From Aeromicrobium chenweiae (GTDB lineage Bacteria; Actinomycetota; Actinomycetes; Propionibacteriales; Nocardioidaceae): a stretch of DNA of 64,000 nt. The DNA lies in assembly GCF_003065605.1 (NCBI RefSeq), contig NZ_CP026952.1, positions 2,480,001-2,544,000 on the forward strand, given 5' to 3'. Of this stretch, positions 48,138-60,240 are shown piece by piece. Positions within the stretch are counted from its first letter, which is position 1. Every line of letters begins with the position of its first letter. A program made the translations under genes and the position numbers. A model generated the notes under the pieces. It was not told the origin of the DNA, ran no database searches, and saw only the letters and a list, made by a program, of their open reading frames with translations.

Positions 48138-48413
48138 GACTCCCTCTCTCTACGGCACAACATCTGACACCGCCGATGTCGCATCGGGGACAGTATGCCC
48201 CATCCGCACCTCCTGTCACGCTGGTTTCAGGCTCGTGAGGGCGGAGTGCTCGACAGCCTGTCCGGCGCGTCGTGGCGACACATCTGTCAACGACCGACCC
48301 CACCCGAAGGTCCCGCGCAGGTTGCCAACGAATCCTGGGCGCCCTCCGCTGGTGCCCCGATTGCCGGGACCCGGCATGATGGACGTCTACCGACAAGTAA
48401 CCAAGGAGGCCGG

Positions 48414-49673
48414 GTGCGCATCGCGCTGCTGTCGTACCGGAGCAAGGAGCACTGCGGTGGCCAGGGCGTCTACGTCCGCCACCTGAGCCAGGGACTTGTC
48501 GAGCTCGGGCACGACGTCGAGGTCTTCTCGGGTCAGCCCTACCCCGAGGACCTGGACCCCCGGGTACGGCTGACGAAGGTCCCCAGCATGGACTTCTTCC
48601 GCGAGCCCGACCCGTTCCGCACACCGCGCCTTCGCGAGTTCAGCAGCGCGACCGACGTCCTGGAGTACGGGCTCACCCTCACGGGGTGCTTCGCCGAGCC
48701 GCTCACGTTCACCCTGCGTGCAGCGAAGATCCTGAAGCACCGCGCGGACGAGTTCGACATCGTCCACGACAACCAGAGCCTCGGCTACGGCCTCCTCGCC
48801 CTCATGCGTCGCGGCGTCCCCCTGGCGGCGACCGTGCACCACCCCATCAGCCGTGACCGCAAGGTCGACCTCGCGGCGGCGAGCACGTGGCGGCGCAAGC
48901 TGTCGGTGTCGCGCTGGTACGGCTTCGTGCCGATGCAGGCGCGCGTCGCCCGGCGCATCCCGGTCGTGCTGGCCGTGGCCGGGGCGTCGGCGGCGGACTC
49001 GGTGGCCGACTTCGACCTGGATCCCGAGCAGATGCGCGTCGTCCCGCTCGGAGTGGACACCGAGCTGTTCTCGCCCTCCGCTGAGCGGGTGCCGGGTCGC
49101 ATCGTCGCGATCGCCAGCGCCGACCGCCCGCTCAAGGGCGTCGTCCACCTGCTCGAGGCGGTGGCGAAGCTGCGGACCGACCACGACGTCGAGGTCCAGC
49201 TCGTGTCCCACCTCGAGCCGGGCGGGCCGACCGAGCGACGCATCGCCGAGCTGGGGCTCGGCGACGCGGTCCACGTCGTCAACGGCCTCACCGACGCGGA
49301 GCTGGGCGAGCTGCTCGCCTCCGCCGAGATCATGTGCGTCCCGTCCCTGTACGAGGGGTTCTCGCTGCCCACCGTCGAGGCGATGTCCTGCGGCACCCCG
49401 GTCGTGGCCAGCCGCGCGGGGGCGCTGCCCGAGGTGGTCGGCACGGATCCCGAGACCGGTGCGAGCGAGTGCGCGATCCTGGTCGAGCCGGGCGACGCCG
49501 AGGCGCTCGCCGCCGCGATGCGCGGGCTGCTCGACTCCCCCGAGACCCGGGCGCGACTGGGGGACGCAGGCCGTCGCCGCGCGCTGGAGCGCTACAGCTG
49601 GACGTCGGTCGCCGAGGCGACCGTCGCTGCCTACACCGAGGCCATCGCGGCCGCCCGCACCCCGAGGAACTGA
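48414..49673 (+). CDS. Family 4 glycosyltransferase
   Basis: The 419-residue GT-B enzyme has an N-terminal acceptor domain beginning VRIALLSYRSKEHCGGQGVYV with the Gly-rich loop, and a C-terminal donor domain with VPLGVDTELF, RPLKGVVHLLEAV, and the conserved acidic region VPSLYEGFSLPTVEAMSCGTPVV (key residues EGFSLPxxE). Such enzymes transfer a sugar from a nucleotide sugar with retention. The acceptor is unknown. GTG 48414 is chosen because AGGAGG (48404-48409) precedes it and the family N-terminus begins here. The next three genes follow within a few bases, forming one operon. Confidence 0.9.
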   Translation: MRIALLSYRSKEHCGGQGVYVRHLSQGLVELGHDVEVFSGQPYPEDLDPRVRLTKVPSMDFFREPDPFRTPRLREFSSATDVLEYGLTLTGCFAEPLTFTLRAAKILKHRADEFDIVHDNQSLGYGLLALMRRGVPLAATVHHPISRDRKVDLAAASTWRRKLSVSRWYGFVPMQARVARRIPVVLAVAGASAADSVADFDLDPEQMRVVPLGVDTELFSPSAERVPGRIVAIASADRPLKGVVHLLEAVAKLRTDHDVEVQLVSHLEPGGPTERRIAELGLGDAVHVVNGLTDAELGELLASAEIMCVPSLYEGFSLPTVEAMSCGTPVVASRAGALPEVVGTDPETGASECAILVEPGDAEALAAAMRGLLDSPETRARLGDAGRRRALERYSWTSVAEATVAAYTEAIAAARTPRN

Positions 49674-49674
49674 C

Positions 49675-50388
49675 ATGCTGACCGTTGACTTCGACCGACT
49701 CCGCGTCGGCCGCCGCACCCGCTTCATCGACGTCGGCGCCGGTGCCGGCCGGCACTCGTACGAGGCCCTGCGCCGCGGCGCGGACGTCATCGCGTACGAC
49801 ATGGACGAGGTCGAGCTCAAGGGCGTCGACGACATGTTCGGCGCGATGCAGGAGGTCGGCGAGGTGCCGCCCGGCGGCACCGCCCAGGTCAAGGTCGGCG
49901 ACATCCTCGACATGCCCTACGAGGACGGCACGTTCGACGTCGTCCTGGCGTCGGAGATCCTCGAGCACGTCCCCGAGGACGACCGCGCGATCTCGGAGCT
50001 GGTCCGCATCCTGGCACCCGGAGGCATCCTCGCGATCACGGTGCCGCGCTGGCTGCCCGAGCGCATCTGCTGGGCTTTGTCGGACGAGTACCACGCGAAC
50101 GAGGGCGGCCACATCCGCATCTTCCGCGCCGACGCGCTGCAGGCCAAGGTCGAGTCGCACGGTCTGGAGATGACGCACAAGGACCACGCGCACGCCCTGC
50201 ACGCCCCCTACTGGTGGCTCAAGTGCGCGGTCGGCGTCAACCGCGACCAGCACCCCGCCGTACGCGCGTACCACCAGCTGCTCGTGTGGGACATGATGAA
50301 GGCGCCCGCGGCGACCCGGCTGGCCGAGAAGGCGCTGAACCCGCTCATCGGCAAGTCCGTGGCGCTCTACTTCCACAAGCCGTTCTGA
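49675..50388 (+). CDS. Class I SAM-dependent methyltransferase
   Basis: The 237-residue protein has the SAM-binding fold: FIDVGAGAGRHSYEAL (motif I), YDMDEVELK (acidic strand 2), VGDILDMPYEDGTFDVV and ASEILEHVPED (motif post-I, ubiE-like), and ILAPGGILAITVPRW. It starts 1 nt after the glycosyltransferase stop. The C-terminal half contains a Trp/His-rich HALHAPYWWLKCAVG segment likely contacting a lipid or sugar substrate. The target is unknown. Confidence 0.9.
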   Translation: MLTVDFDRLRVGRRTRFIDVGAGAGRHSYEALRRGADVIAYDMDEVELKGVDDMFGAMQEVGEVPPGGTAQVKVGDILDMPYEDGTFDVVLASEILEHVPEDDRAISELVRILAPGGILAITVPRWLPERICWALSDEYHANEGGHIRIFRADALQAKVESHGLEMTHKDHAHALHAPYWWLKCAVGVNRDQHPAVRAYHQLLVWDMMKAPAATRLAEKALNPLIGKSVALYFHKPF

Positions 50389-50393
50389 GCGGC

Positions 50394-51461
50394 ATGATCC
50401 CGGTCGCCCCCGTCCCTTTCGTCCCCGGCGTCGTCTCGCTCGCCCAGGTCGAGCAGACGGCCGACGCGATCGCTGCGACGCAGCTGCCGTCCGGTGCGAT
50501 CCCCTGGTACGCCGGGGGGCACACCGATCCGTGGGACCACGTGCAGGGCGCCATGGCGCTCAGCGCGGCCGGTCGTCTCGACGCGGCCGTGCGCGCGTAC
50601 GAGTGGTCACGCACGACCCAGCGCGAGGACGGCTCGTGGGCGATCAAGTACGTGGACGAGACGGTGGAGGACGCGAACACCGACTCCAACTTCTGCGCCT
50701 ACCTGGCCACCGGCGTGTGGCACCACTGGCGGGTCACCGGCGACCGGTCGTTCGTCGAGACGATGTGGCCGACCGTCGAGCGCGGGCTGGACGTCGTGCT
50801 GACGATGCAGCGTCCCGACGGGGCCGTGGCCTGGGCGTCGTCCCGGGGTGTCCCGCTCGACGAGGCCCTCGTGACCGGCAATGCGAGCATCCACCTCAGC
50901 CTGCGCTGCGGTCTCGCGCTCGCCGACGTCGTGGGCGAGAGCCGTCCCCACTGGGAGCTCGCCGCGGCCCGGCTGCGCCACGCCCTCGACGAGCACCCCG
51001 AGCGGTTCACGGCCAAGCCCGCGCACGCGATGGACTGGTACTACCCCGTGCTCGGCGGCGCCCTCTCCCCCGACGCCGGCGCGGCCCGCATCGACGACCG
51101 GTGGGACGAGTTCGTGGTCGACGGCCTGGGGTCGCGGTGCGTGTCGACGAACCCGTGGGTGACCGGCGCCGAGACCTGCGAGCTGGTGCTCGCCCTCGAC
51201 GTGCTCGGCCGCGGTGACGCCGCCCGCACGCAGCTCGCCGCGATGCAGCACCTCCGCGAGGACGACGGCTCCTACTGGACGGGGCTGGTCTACGACGAGG
51301 ACGTGCGCTGGCCGGTCGAGCGCACCACGTGGACCGCCGCGACCGTGATCCTCGCGGCAGACGCCCTGACGCGCACGACCGCCGGCAATGGACTGTTCCG
51401 CGGCGAGGACCTCCCTCGCTGCGAGTGGAAGGTGGACGACCCGTGCCCGGCATCGATGTGA
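50394..51461 (+). CDS. Prenyltransferase/alpha-alpha toroid-like protein
   Basis: The 355-residue protein has repeated helical pairs with aromatic and Gln-Trp-like turns: QLPSGAIPWYAGGHTDPWDH, QREDGSWAIKYVDE, QRPDGAVAWASS and REDDGSYWTGLVYDED. This repetition is typical of alpha-alpha toroid folds found in prenyltransferase/squalene-cyclase repeats and six-hairpin glycosidases. It lacks an obvious DxDD cyclase motif. Coupling to a glycosyltransferase suggests either glycan cleavage or lipid modification. The ATG at 50394 is 5 nt after the methyltransferase stop. Confidence 0.7.
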   Translation: MIPVAPVPFVPGVVSLAQVEQTADAIAATQLPSGAIPWYAGGHTDPWDHVQGAMALSAAGRLDAAVRAYEWSRTTQREDGSWAIKYVDETVEDANTDSNFCAYLATGVWHHWRVTGDRSFVETMWPTVERGLDVVLTMQRPDGAVAWASSRGVPLDEALVTGNASIHLSLRCGLALADVVGESRPHWELAAARLRHALDEHPERFTAKPAHAMDWYYPVLGGALSPDAGAARIDDRWDEFVVDGLGSRCVSTNPWVTGAETCELVLALDVLGRGDAARTQLAAMQHLREDDGSYWTGLVYDEDVRWPVERTTWTAATVILAADALTRTTAGNGLFRGEDLPRCEWKVDDPCPASM

Positions 51462-52108
51462 CCCTGACGTTCCCCGACGACCTCGCGCGCCTCGTCGCCG
51501 AGACCAAGGGATTCATGCCCGAGGACGAGGGCCTGGCCCTGCACGCTGCGGCGCTCGAGTACTGCGCCGGGGGTGTCGCCGTGGAGATCGGCACCTACTG
51601 CGGCAAGTCCGCGATCTACCTGGGGCACGCGGCGTCCGTCCGCGCGTCGTCCGTCGTCTCGATCGACCACCACCGCGGCTCCGAGGAGCAGCAGCCGGGC
51701 TGGGAGTACCACGACGAGACGACGGTGGACCCCGACCTCGGGGTCATGGACACGCTCCCCTTCGCCCGCCGAGCGATCGCCCTGGCAGGTCTCGAGGACG
51801 TCGTGGTGCTGATGGTCGGCCGGTCACCGCTGATCTCGCGGTGGTGGCGGACGCCCGTCGACCTGGTGTTCATCGACGGCGGCCACACCGACGAGGCCGC
51901 GCAGGCCGACCTGCGCGGCTGGGCCCCGCACGTGCGCCTCGGCGGGGCGCTGGTCATCCACGACGTCTTCGCCGACCCGAAGGACGGCGGCCAGGCCCCG
52001 TACCGCATCTACCGGCAGGCCCTCGACAGCGGCGAGTTCGTCGAGAAGTCGGCCACGGGCTCGTTGCACGTCCTGCAGCGCGTCGTGCTGTCCGCCCACG
52101 TCCACTGA
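51443..52108 (+). CDS. Class I methyltransferase (Methyltransf_24-like)
   Basis: The 221-residue protein has the SAM motif VAVEIGTYCGKSAIYL, a likely second acidic SAM contact in VSIDHHRGSEEQ, DLVFIDGGHTDEA and GGALVIHDVF. The pattern matches O- and glycan methyltransferases of the Methyltransf_24 group. The GTG start at 51443 overlaps the upstream gene by 19 nt, showing translational coupling. It ends the four-gene operon; intergenic repeats follow. Confidence 0.85.
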   Translation: MPGIDVTLTFPDDLARLVAETKGFMPEDEGLALHAAALEYCAGGVAVEIGTYCGKSAIYLGHAASVRASSVVSIDHHRGSEEQQPGWEYHDETTVDPDLGVMDTLPFARRAIALAGLEDVVVLMVGRSPLISRWWRTPVDLVFIDGGHTDEAAQADLRGWAPHVRLGGALVIHDVFADPKDGGQAPYRIYRQALDSGEFVEKSATGSLHVLQRVVLSAHVH

Positions 52109-52113
52109 ACCGT

Positions 52114-52219
52114 CGCTGACGAGTCACGAACGGCAAGCGAGGAGTCACGTACGGAATCCGTACGTGACTCCTCAGCGACCGTACGCGACTCGTCGGCGAC
52201 CGTACGCGACTCGTCAGCG
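52114..52219. repeat. Five-unit 20-bp intergenic repeat block
   Basis: The convergent gap holds five copies of CGCTGACGAGTCRCGTACGG: direct at 52114-52133 and 52135-52154, inverted at 52158-52177, 52178-52198 and 52199-52219. The last copy overlaps the glgB stop. The second and third units form a 16-bp perfect stem (52139-52154 with 52158-52173) with an AAT loop, a strong bidirectional terminator-like hairpin. The three further units lack a termination role and look like a short dispersed repeat. Confidence 0.8.
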
Positions 52220-54126
52220 GGTTTCCGGGGTCAGCCAGACGACGCCGGCCGGCGGGAGCTGGACGACTGCGGAGCTCGCGAAGCCGTGCATCGGCACGTC
52301 CTCGGCCTCGACCGCACCGAGGTTGCCCACGCCCGAGCCACCGTAGATCTCGCTGTCGGTGTTGAGCACCTCGCGCCAGGTGCCGGTCGACGGCAGGCCG
52401 ACGCGGTAGTCCAGGTGCGGGGACCCGGAGAAGTTGGCCAGGCAGGCCACCTGCGAGCCGTCCGAGCCGGTGCGCAGGAAGCAGATCACGTTGCCGGCGA
52501 CGTCACTCGCGTCGATCCACCGGAACCCTTCGGGACGGCTGTCCGCGGAGTACAGCGCGGGCGCCGAGCGGTAGAACGTGTTGAGATCGCTGACGAGGTG
52601 CAGGATGCCCGAGTGGAACGGGTCCTCGAGCTCGTGCCACGCGAGTGATCCGGACTCGGCCCACTCGGTCTCCTGACCGAACTCGCCGCCCATGAACAGC
52701 ATCTGCTTGCCCGGGTGCGCCCACATGAACGCAAGCAGGCCCCGGACGCCGGCCGCCTTGTTCCAGGCATCACCGGGCATCCGCTCCCACAGCGATCCCT
52801 TGCCGTGCACGACCTCGTCGTGCGACAGCGGCAGGATGAAGTGCTCGCTCCAGGCGTAGTCGATCGAGAAGGTCATCTCGCCGTGGTGGTACGAGCGGTG
52901 GATCGGCTGGTGGCCGAGGTACGACAAGGTGTCGTGCATCCAGCCCATGTTCCACTTGAAGCCGAAGCCGAGCCCGCCGTTGCTGGTGGGGCTGGTGACG
53001 CCCGGCCAGGCGGTCGACTCCTCGGCGATCATCAGCACGCCGGGGTGGTGCTTGTAGACCGTCGCGTTGAGCTCCTGCAGCAGCTGGACGGCCTCGAGGT
53101 TCTCCCGGCCGCCGTGCACGTTGGGCGCCCAACCTCCTTCCTCGCGCGAGTAGTCCAGGTAGAGCATCGAGGCGACCGCGTCCACGCGGAGGCCGTCGAG
53201 GTGGAACTCCTCGAACCAGTACAGCGCGCTCGCGATGAGGAAGTTGCGCACCTCGTGCCGACCGAAGTCGAACACGTACGTGCCCCAGTCGGGCTGCTCG
53301 CCGCGGCGCGGGTCGGGGTGCTCGTAGAGAGCGGTGCCGTCGAAGCGGGCCAGCGCCCACTCGTCCCGGGGGAAGTGGGCCGGCACCCAGTCCATGATGA
53401 CGCCGAAGCCACGCTGGTGGAGCTGGTCGACGAACCAGCGGAAGTCGTCCGGGGAGCCGAACCGTGAGGTCGGCGCGAAGTAGGACGTGACCTGGTAGCC
53501 CCACGAGCCGCCGTACGGGTGCTCGGTGACCGGCATGAGCTCGACGTGCGTGAAGCCGGTCTCGGTCAGGTAGTCGGCGAGCTCGTCGGCGAGCTCGCGG
53601 TAGTCCAGCCCGGGACGCCACGAGCCGAGGTGCATCTCGTAGATGCTGACCGGTGCGTCGAGCCACGTCGTGGCGTCACGCTGCGCGATCCAGGCGGCAT
53701 CGCCCCACTCGTGCCGGGCCTGGGTCACGATCGACGCGGTGGCGGGGGGCACCTCGGTGCCGAACGCCAGCGGGTCGGCCTTCTCGTGCCACTGCTCGTC
53801 GGCGCCGAGGATGCGGTACTTGTACGCGGAGCCGGCCCCCACGCCCGGCACGAAAAGGTCCCAGACGCCGGAGTCGCCGAGGGACCGCATCGCGTGCCCC
53901 TTGCCGTCCCAGTAGTTGAAGTCACCGACCACCTCGATGGCCCGGGCGTTCGGGGCCCAGACCGCGAACGTCGTCCCGGTGACCGGGCCGTCGGCCCCCT
54001 CGTACTCGCGCACGTGGGCGCCCAGGACCTCCCAGAGCCGCTCGTGCCGGCCCTCGCCGATCAGGTGGAGGTCCAGCTCGCCGACGGCCGGCGGCCACAC
54101 GTTGGTCACTGCGTCCGAAGAATTCG

Positions 54127-54130
<4 letters not shown>
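52214..54130 (-). CDS. glgB: 1,4-alpha-glucan branching enzyme
   Basis: The 638-residue GH13 enzyme makes alpha-1,6 branches. An N-terminal CBM48 domain ([25 protein letters not shown], key residues FAVWAPNA and GDFNYWDG) is followed by the catalytic barrel with [11 protein letters not shown], the nucleophile Asp in [17 protein letters not shown], the acid Glu in [12 protein letters not shown] and [15 protein letters not shown]. Length is slightly below the average because the extra N-terminal domain is absent. It is the last gene of glgE-treS-mak-glgB; its ATG overlaps the mak stop. Confidence 0.97.
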
Positions 54131-55536
<1,406 letters not shown>

Positions 55537-55615
55537 GCCGCCACCCCTGTCGGAAACGCACGATACAGAGGCGACGGCATGACCCCTGCCTCACAGTTCA
55601 CTCGCTGGCGCTCGC

Positions 55616-57448
55616 TCATGTCATGCTCCTCCGTTCGCCCTCGTCGCCCAGCTCGGACAGCTGGAACCAGTAGAAGCCGTGTCCCGGGAGGGTGAGCAGG
55701 TACGGCAGCTCACCGATGCGCGGGAACCGGACGCTGCCGGTCAGCTCGACCGGGATCGCCCCCTCGTGATCGCCGAGCTCCAGCTCGACCGGCTGGGGGA
55801 AGCGCGAGAGGTTGTTGACGCACAGGACGACGTCCTGCTCCCCGTCGGGACGGGTCCACACCCGCTTGTACGCGAGCACGCTGGGGTTCGACCCGCCGAG
55901 GTCGACGAACTCGCCCTCGCCGAAGGCCCGGTGCTGCTTGCGGACCGCGATCATGCGCCGGGTCCAGTTGAGCAGCGACGCCGCGTTGGTCTGCTGCGCC
56001 TCGACGTTGATGGCCTCGTAGCCGTACGTCGGGTCCATGATCGGCGGCAGGTAGATGCGACCGGGGTCGGAGCGGGAGAAGCCGGCATTGCGGTCCGGCG
56101 ACCACTGCATCGGCGTGCGCACCGCGTCCCGGTCGCCGAGCCAGATGTTGTCGCCCATCCCGATCTCGTCGCCGTAGTAGAGCACCGGCGACCCGGGGAG
56201 GCTCAGGAGCATCGCGGTGAACAGCTCGAGCTGGTTGCGGTCGTTGTCCAGCAGGGGCGCGAGTCGTCGCCGGATGCCGATGTTGGCCTTCATCCGCGGA
56301 TCGGTCGCGTACTCGGAGTACATGTAGTCGCGCTCCTCGTCCGTCACCATCTCGAGGGTCAGCTCGTCGTGGTTGCGCAGGAAGATGCCCCACTGCGTCC
56401 CGCTGGGAATCTCCGGCGTCTGGGCCAGGATCTCCGAGATCGGGAAGCGGGACTCGCGGCGCACGGCCATGAAGATGCGCGGCATGAGCGGGAAGTGGAA
56501 CGCCATGTGGCACTCGTCGCCGCCCACGTCCGCGTTGCCGAAGTACTCGACCACGTCGGCCGGCCACTGGTTGGCCTCGGCCAGCAGGATGCGGCCCGGG
56601 TACTCGCGGTCGATCGTCGCGCGCACCTCACGCAGGTACTCGTGGGTGCGAGGGAGGTTCTCGCCGTTGGTGCCCTCCTCCTCGAACAGGTACGGCACGG
56701 CGTCGAGCCGGAAGCCGTCGATGCCGAGGTCCAGCCAGAAGCGCAGGACGTCGATCATGGCCTCCCGCACCTCGGCGTTCTCGAAGTTGAGGTCGGGCTG
56801 GTGGCTGAAGAAGCGGTGCCAGAAGAACTGGCCGCGCACCGGGTCGTACGTCCAGTTGGACGACTCGGTGTCGACGAAGATGATGCGCGCGTCGGGGTAC
56901 TTCGAGTCGTCGTCGCTCCAGACGTAGAAGTCGCCGTACGGCCCCTCGGGGTCGTTGCGCGACTGCTGGAACCACGGGTGGGCGTCCGACGTGTGGTTGA
57001 GCACCAGGTCGGTGATGACGCGGATGTCCCGCTTGTGGGCCTCCTCGAGGAGGTACACGAAGTCGTCGACCGTGCCGAACTCGGGCAGCACCGCACGGAA
57101 GTCGCTGATGTCGTAGCCGCCGTCGCGCAGCGGGGAGGCGTAGAACGGGGGCAGCCACAGGCAGTCCACGCCGAGCCACTGCAGGTAGTCGAGCTTGCCC
57201 GCGAGGCCGCGCAGGTCACCCGTGCCGTCGCCGTTGGAGTCGGCGAACGCGCGGACCAGGACCTCGTAGAACACCGCGCGCTTGAACCACTCGGGGTCGC
57301 TCGCCGCCTGCTCGGCGTGCTCGAAGTCGGCCGCCTGCGGCTCGACGAGGGTACCGTCCTCGGCGACGTCCTCACCGGTGTGCGGTGTGTCCTCGAGGCC
57401 ACTGAGGGCGGCGTCGGGGGCGGGGGTCGTCTTGACGTCGTCTTCCAC
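55616..57448 (-). CDS. treS: Trehalose synthase (maltose alpha-D-glucosyltransferase)
   Basis: The 610-residue GH13 enzyme interconverts trehalose and maltose. The barrel motifs are [35 protein letters not shown], the nucleophile Asp in [17 protein letters not shown], acid Glu in [11 protein letters not shown] and [12 protein letters not shown]. The GTG at 57448, 1 nt after the glgE stop, is preferred over the upstream in-frame ATG inside glgE. Length matches TreS without a fused maltokinase, which is encoded separately next. Confidence 0.96.
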   Translation of the reverse strand: MEDDVKTTPAPDAALSGLEDTPHTGEDVAEDGTLVEPQAADFEHAEQAASDPEWFKRAVFYEVLVRAFADSNGDGTGDLRGLAGKLDYLQWLGVDCLWLPPFYASPLRDGGYDISDFRAVLPEFGTVDDFVYLLEEAHKRDIRVITDLVLNHTSDAHPWFQQSRNDPEGPYGDFYVWSDDDSKYPDARIIFVDTESSNWTYDPVRGQFFWHRFFSHQPDLNFENAEVREAMIDVLRFWLDLGIDGFRLDAVPYLFEEEGTNGENLPRTHEYLREVRATIDREYPGRILLAEANQWPADVVEYFGNADVGGDECHMAFHFPLMPRIFMAVRRESRFPISEILAQTPEIPSGTQWGIFLRNHDELTLEMVTDEERDYMYSEYATDPRMKANIGIRRRLAPLLDNDRNQLELFTAMLLSLPGSPVLYYGDEIGMGDNIWLGDRDAVRTPMQWSPDRNAGFSRSDPGRIYLPPIMDPTYGYEAINVEAQQTNAASLLNWTRRMIAVRKQHRAFGEGEFVDLGGSNPSVLAYKRVWTRPDGEQDVVLCVNNLSRFPQPVELELGDHEGAIPVELTGSVRFPRIGELPYLLTLPGHGFYWFQLSELGDEGERRSMT

Positions 57449-57449
57449 G

Positions 57450-59414
57450 TCAGGCCTTTCTCGGTTGGATGCTGATGACGTGCGCGACGGCACGGAGGGG
57501 GTCGAGTCGTACGTAGTTGGCCGCACCCCAGTCGTAGGTCTCCCCGGTGACCTCGTCGTGGGCGACCAGACGGTCGTCCCACTCGAGGCCGAGCGCGGGC
57601 AGGTCGAGGTGCACCGTCCCCTGCTGGGGGCCGTGCGGGTCCAGGGTCACGACGACGACCACGGTGTCGCCGGTCGCCGGATCGGTCTTGGAGTACGCCA
57701 CGAGCGCCTCGTTGTCGACGTCGTGGACGTGCAGGGTGCGCATCTGCTGCAGTGCGGGGTGGGCACGACGGATCTCGTTGAGCCGGGTGATCCACGGCTC
57801 GAGCGAGCGTCCCTCGGCCAGTGCGGCGTCGAAGTCGCGGGGGCGCAGCTCGAACTTCTCGCTGTGCAGGTACTCCTCGCTGCCCGGCTTCTGCGGCTCG
57901 TGCTCGTACAGCTCGAAGCCGGAGTAGACGCCCCACGTCGGTGACATCGTGGCCGCGAGCGCTGCGCGGATCGCGAACATCGCCGGTCCGCCCACCTGCA
58001 GGTGCTCGGGCAGGATGTCGGGCGTGTTCACGAACAGGTTGGGCCGCGACTCGTCCCAGTGGTCGCGGATCTCCTCGGCGAACTCGCAGATCTCCTGCTT
58101 GTTCGTGCGCCAGGTGAAGTAGGTGTAGCTCTGCGTGAAGCCCGCCCGACCCAGGCCGTAGAGGCGGGCCGGCCGGGTGAACGCCTCGGCGAGGAAGAGC
58201 ACGTCGGGGTGCGACCGCTTGACCGTCGAGATCAGCCACGCCCAGAAGCTGGCCGGCTTGGTGTGCGGGTTGTCCACCCGGAAGATGCGGACGCCCCGCT
58301 CGACCCACACCATCGTCACGCGCAGCATCTCGGCGTACGCCCCGTCGGGGTCGTTGTCGAAGTTGAGCGGGTAGATGTCCTGGTACTTCTTGGGCGGGTT
58401 CTCCGCGTACGCGATCGTGCCGTCGGGCAGCACCGTGAAGAACTCGGGGTGCTCGGCGGCCCACGGGTGGTCCGGCGCGGCCTGCAGCGCGAGGTCGAGC
58501 GCGACCTCCAGGCCGAGCGCCTTGGCGCGGCGCAGCAGCGCGTCGAAGTCCTTGAACGTGCCGAGCTCGGGGTGGATCGTGTCGTGCCCGCCCTCCGCGG
58601 CGCCGATCGCCCAGGGCGACCCGACGTCGTCCGGGGTCGGCGTCAGGGTGTTGTCCTTGCCCTTGCGGTTGACCCGGCCGATCGGGTGGATCGGCGGGAA
58701 GTAGACGACGTCGAAGCCCATCCGGGCGACCCGGTCGAGCGCCTTGGCCGTCGTGCGGAGCGTCCCGTGGCGGGGCGCACCGTTCTTGTCCACACCGCCG
58801 GTCGAGCGCGGGAACAGCTCGTACCAGGAGCCGAACGCCGCACGGACCCGGTCGACCCAGATCGTGTGCGGATCGCCCTGCGTCACGAGCTCGCGGACGG
58901 GGTCGTCGTGCATCGCGCGCTGGACGTCCTCGCCGAGCGCGAGGGCCACCCGGTCGGCGACGTCGAGGCGAGTCGATCGGAGCGCGGCGGCGGCGTCCTT
59001 CAGCAGGCTGCTCCCCCGCCGGCCCTTGGCCTTCTGGTCGAGCAGGCGCGCACCGGTCTCGAGGTCATTGGCGAGCTCGTCGGCGGACTGGCCGGCCTCG
59101 ACCTTCACCGACGCCGCGTGCGTCCACGTGGCCCAGGGATCGCCCCAGGCGTCGACCCGGTACGTCCACGTGCCGACCGCGTCGGGCACGATCGTCGCCG
59201 CGAAGTGGTCCAGGCCGGTGCCGACCTCGACCATGCGCGTCGTCCGCTCGGCCCCGTCCGGCCCGGTCCACACGACCGTGGCAGCCACGGCATCGTGCCC
59301 CTCGCGCCAGACGGTGGCGGTCACCGGGACGTGCTCACCGACGACCGCCTTCGCGGGATCCTTGCCGTCCCCGACAACTGGTCGGACGTCATCGATGCCG
59401 AGTCGGCCAGTCAT
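57450..59414 (-). CDS. glgE: Alpha-1,4-glucan:maltose-1-phosphate maltosyltransferase
   Basis: The 654-residue enzyme adds maltosyl units from maltose-1-phosphate to glucan. An N-terminal beta domain ([10 protein letters not shown] to VVWTGPDG) is followed by helical region and GH13 barrel with [21 protein letters not shown] (key PPIHPIG), [12 protein letters not shown] with the nucleophile Asp and [10 protein letters not shown] with the acid Glu. The ATG at 59414 has GGAAGGGA upstream. It starts the glgE-treS-mak-glgB operon, the gene order also seen in Streptomyces. Confidence 0.97.
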   Translation of the reverse strand: MTGRLGIDDVRPVVGDGKDPAKAVVGEHVPVTATVWREGHDAVAATVVWTGPDGAERTTRMVEVGTGLDHFAATIVPDAVGTWTYRVDAWGDPWATWTHAASVKVEAGQSADELANDLETGARLLDQKAKGRRGSSLLKDAAAALRSTRLDVADRVALALGEDVQRAMHDDPVRELVTQGDPHTIWVDRVRAAFGSWYELFPRSTGGVDKNGAPRHGTLRTTAKALDRVARMGFDVVYFPPIHPIGRVNRKGKDNTLTPTPDDVGSPWAIGAAEGGHDTIHPELGTFKDFDALLRRAKALGLEVALDLALQAAPDHPWAAEHPEFFTVLPDGTIAYAENPPKKYQDIYPLNFDNDPDGAYAEMLRVTMVWVERGVRIFRVDNPHTKPASFWAWLISTVKRSHPDVLFLAEAFTRPARLYGLGRAGFTQSYTYFTWRTNKQEICEFAEEIRDHWDESRPNLFVNTPDILPEHLQVGGPAMFAIRAALAATMSPTWGVYSGFELYEHEPQKPGSEEYLHSEKFELRPRDFDAALAEGRSLEPWITRLNEIRRAHPALQQMRTLHVHDVDNEALVAYSKTDPATGDTVVVVVTLDPHGPQQGTVHLDLPALGLEWDDRLVAHDEVTGETYDWGAANYVRLDPLRAVAHVISIQPRKA

Positions 59415-59491
59415 GCGGTCCCTTCCGTGGACATCAGGTTCGCGAGCCCCGTACCCACACTTGCACGCCCTACGCACCTCGTGTGAGTCGA

Positions 59492-60169
59492 TCAGATGTC
59501 GATCTGCGCCTCGCCCTGCAATGCCCGTCCGACCACGCCGTGAGGCGTACGACCCGGCAGCAGCGCTGCCGCTGTGAAGCTGGCCGCGAGCCGGTCGAAG
59601 TCGGCGTGACGGCGCAGCATCGCGTGCCTGCCGCCGGCCACGCGCACGAACGAGACGTCCGCCGTGCGGGCCAGCAGACCGGCAGCCGCTGCGGCACGCT
59701 CCGGGGACGCGATGCGGTCGTCCGTCCCGTGCACGACGAGGACCCGCCGACCGGTGAGGTCGATGTCGCCGTCGGCCGGGTACACCCACGGGTTCAGCGC
59801 GACGACGCTGCGCACCTCGGGGCGGTCGGCCGCGAGGATCGCCGCCCGGCCGCCGAGCGAGTGCCCCACGAGCCCGATCGGCAGGTTCGAGCCGAAGCCC
59901 TCCCGCAGCTGGTCGATCGCCCAGTGCACGTCGTCGACCGGGGTGTGCCGGGTGTCCCAGCCGCGGGTCGAGTTGAGCAGGCGGTACACCGCGAGCCGCC
60001 CGTCCGCGTGCGCGAGGCGCTTCGCGATCGGGACCATCCGCAGGACCGACAGCTGCGTCGGGCTCACCATGGGCTTGTCCCGGCGGCCGGCCCCGCCGTG
60101 CAGCACGAGCGCGACCGCCTCGGCGTGGCAGGGCTCGGAGGTCGCGATGAGCCGGGGGCTGGCGGGCAT
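59492..60169 (-). CDS. Alpha/beta hydrolase, dienelactone hydrolase-like
   Basis: The 225-residue protein has a small alpha/beta-hydrolase fold. [10 protein letters not shown] precedes the nucleophile elbow [16 protein letters not shown]. The acid is in [12 protein letters not shown] and the His in [12 protein letters not shown]. It lies between glgX and glgE on the same strand but both flanking genes are unrelated, and terminator-like hairpin precedes its start. The substrate is unknown. Confidence 0.82.
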   Translation of the reverse strand: MPASPRLIATSEPCHAEAVALVLHGGAGRRDKPMVSPTQLSVLRMVPIAKRLAHADGRLAVYRLLNSTRGWDTRHTPVDDVHWAIDQLREGFGSNLPIGLVGHSLGGRAAILAADRPEVRSVVALNPWVYPADGDIDLTGRRVLVVHGTDDRIASPERAAAAAGLLARTADVSFVRVAGGRHAMLRRHADFDRLAASFTAAALLPGRTPHGVVGRALQGEAQIDI

Positions 60170-60174
60170 GGGCA

Positions 60175-60199
60175 CCGGGTGCCCGGATCGGGCACCCGG
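60175..60199 (-). terminator. Hairpin between glgX and the hydrolase gene
   Basis: CCGGGTGCCC and GGGCACCCGG form a 10-bp perfect stem with a 5-nt loop, 41 nt past the glgX stop and just before the hydrolase start. It can terminate the glgX transcript. The hydrolase promoter, if separate, is not evident. Confidence 0.6.
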
Positions 60200-60240
60200 G
60201 AAACGCGCCCGCCCCGAGTCGTCGGTCACGTCCTCACAGG

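Noticed and set aside
48195-48413. In-frame N-terminal extension of the glycosyltransferase
   Set aside because: It lies before the AGGAGG and the family start, and has no recognisable sequence.
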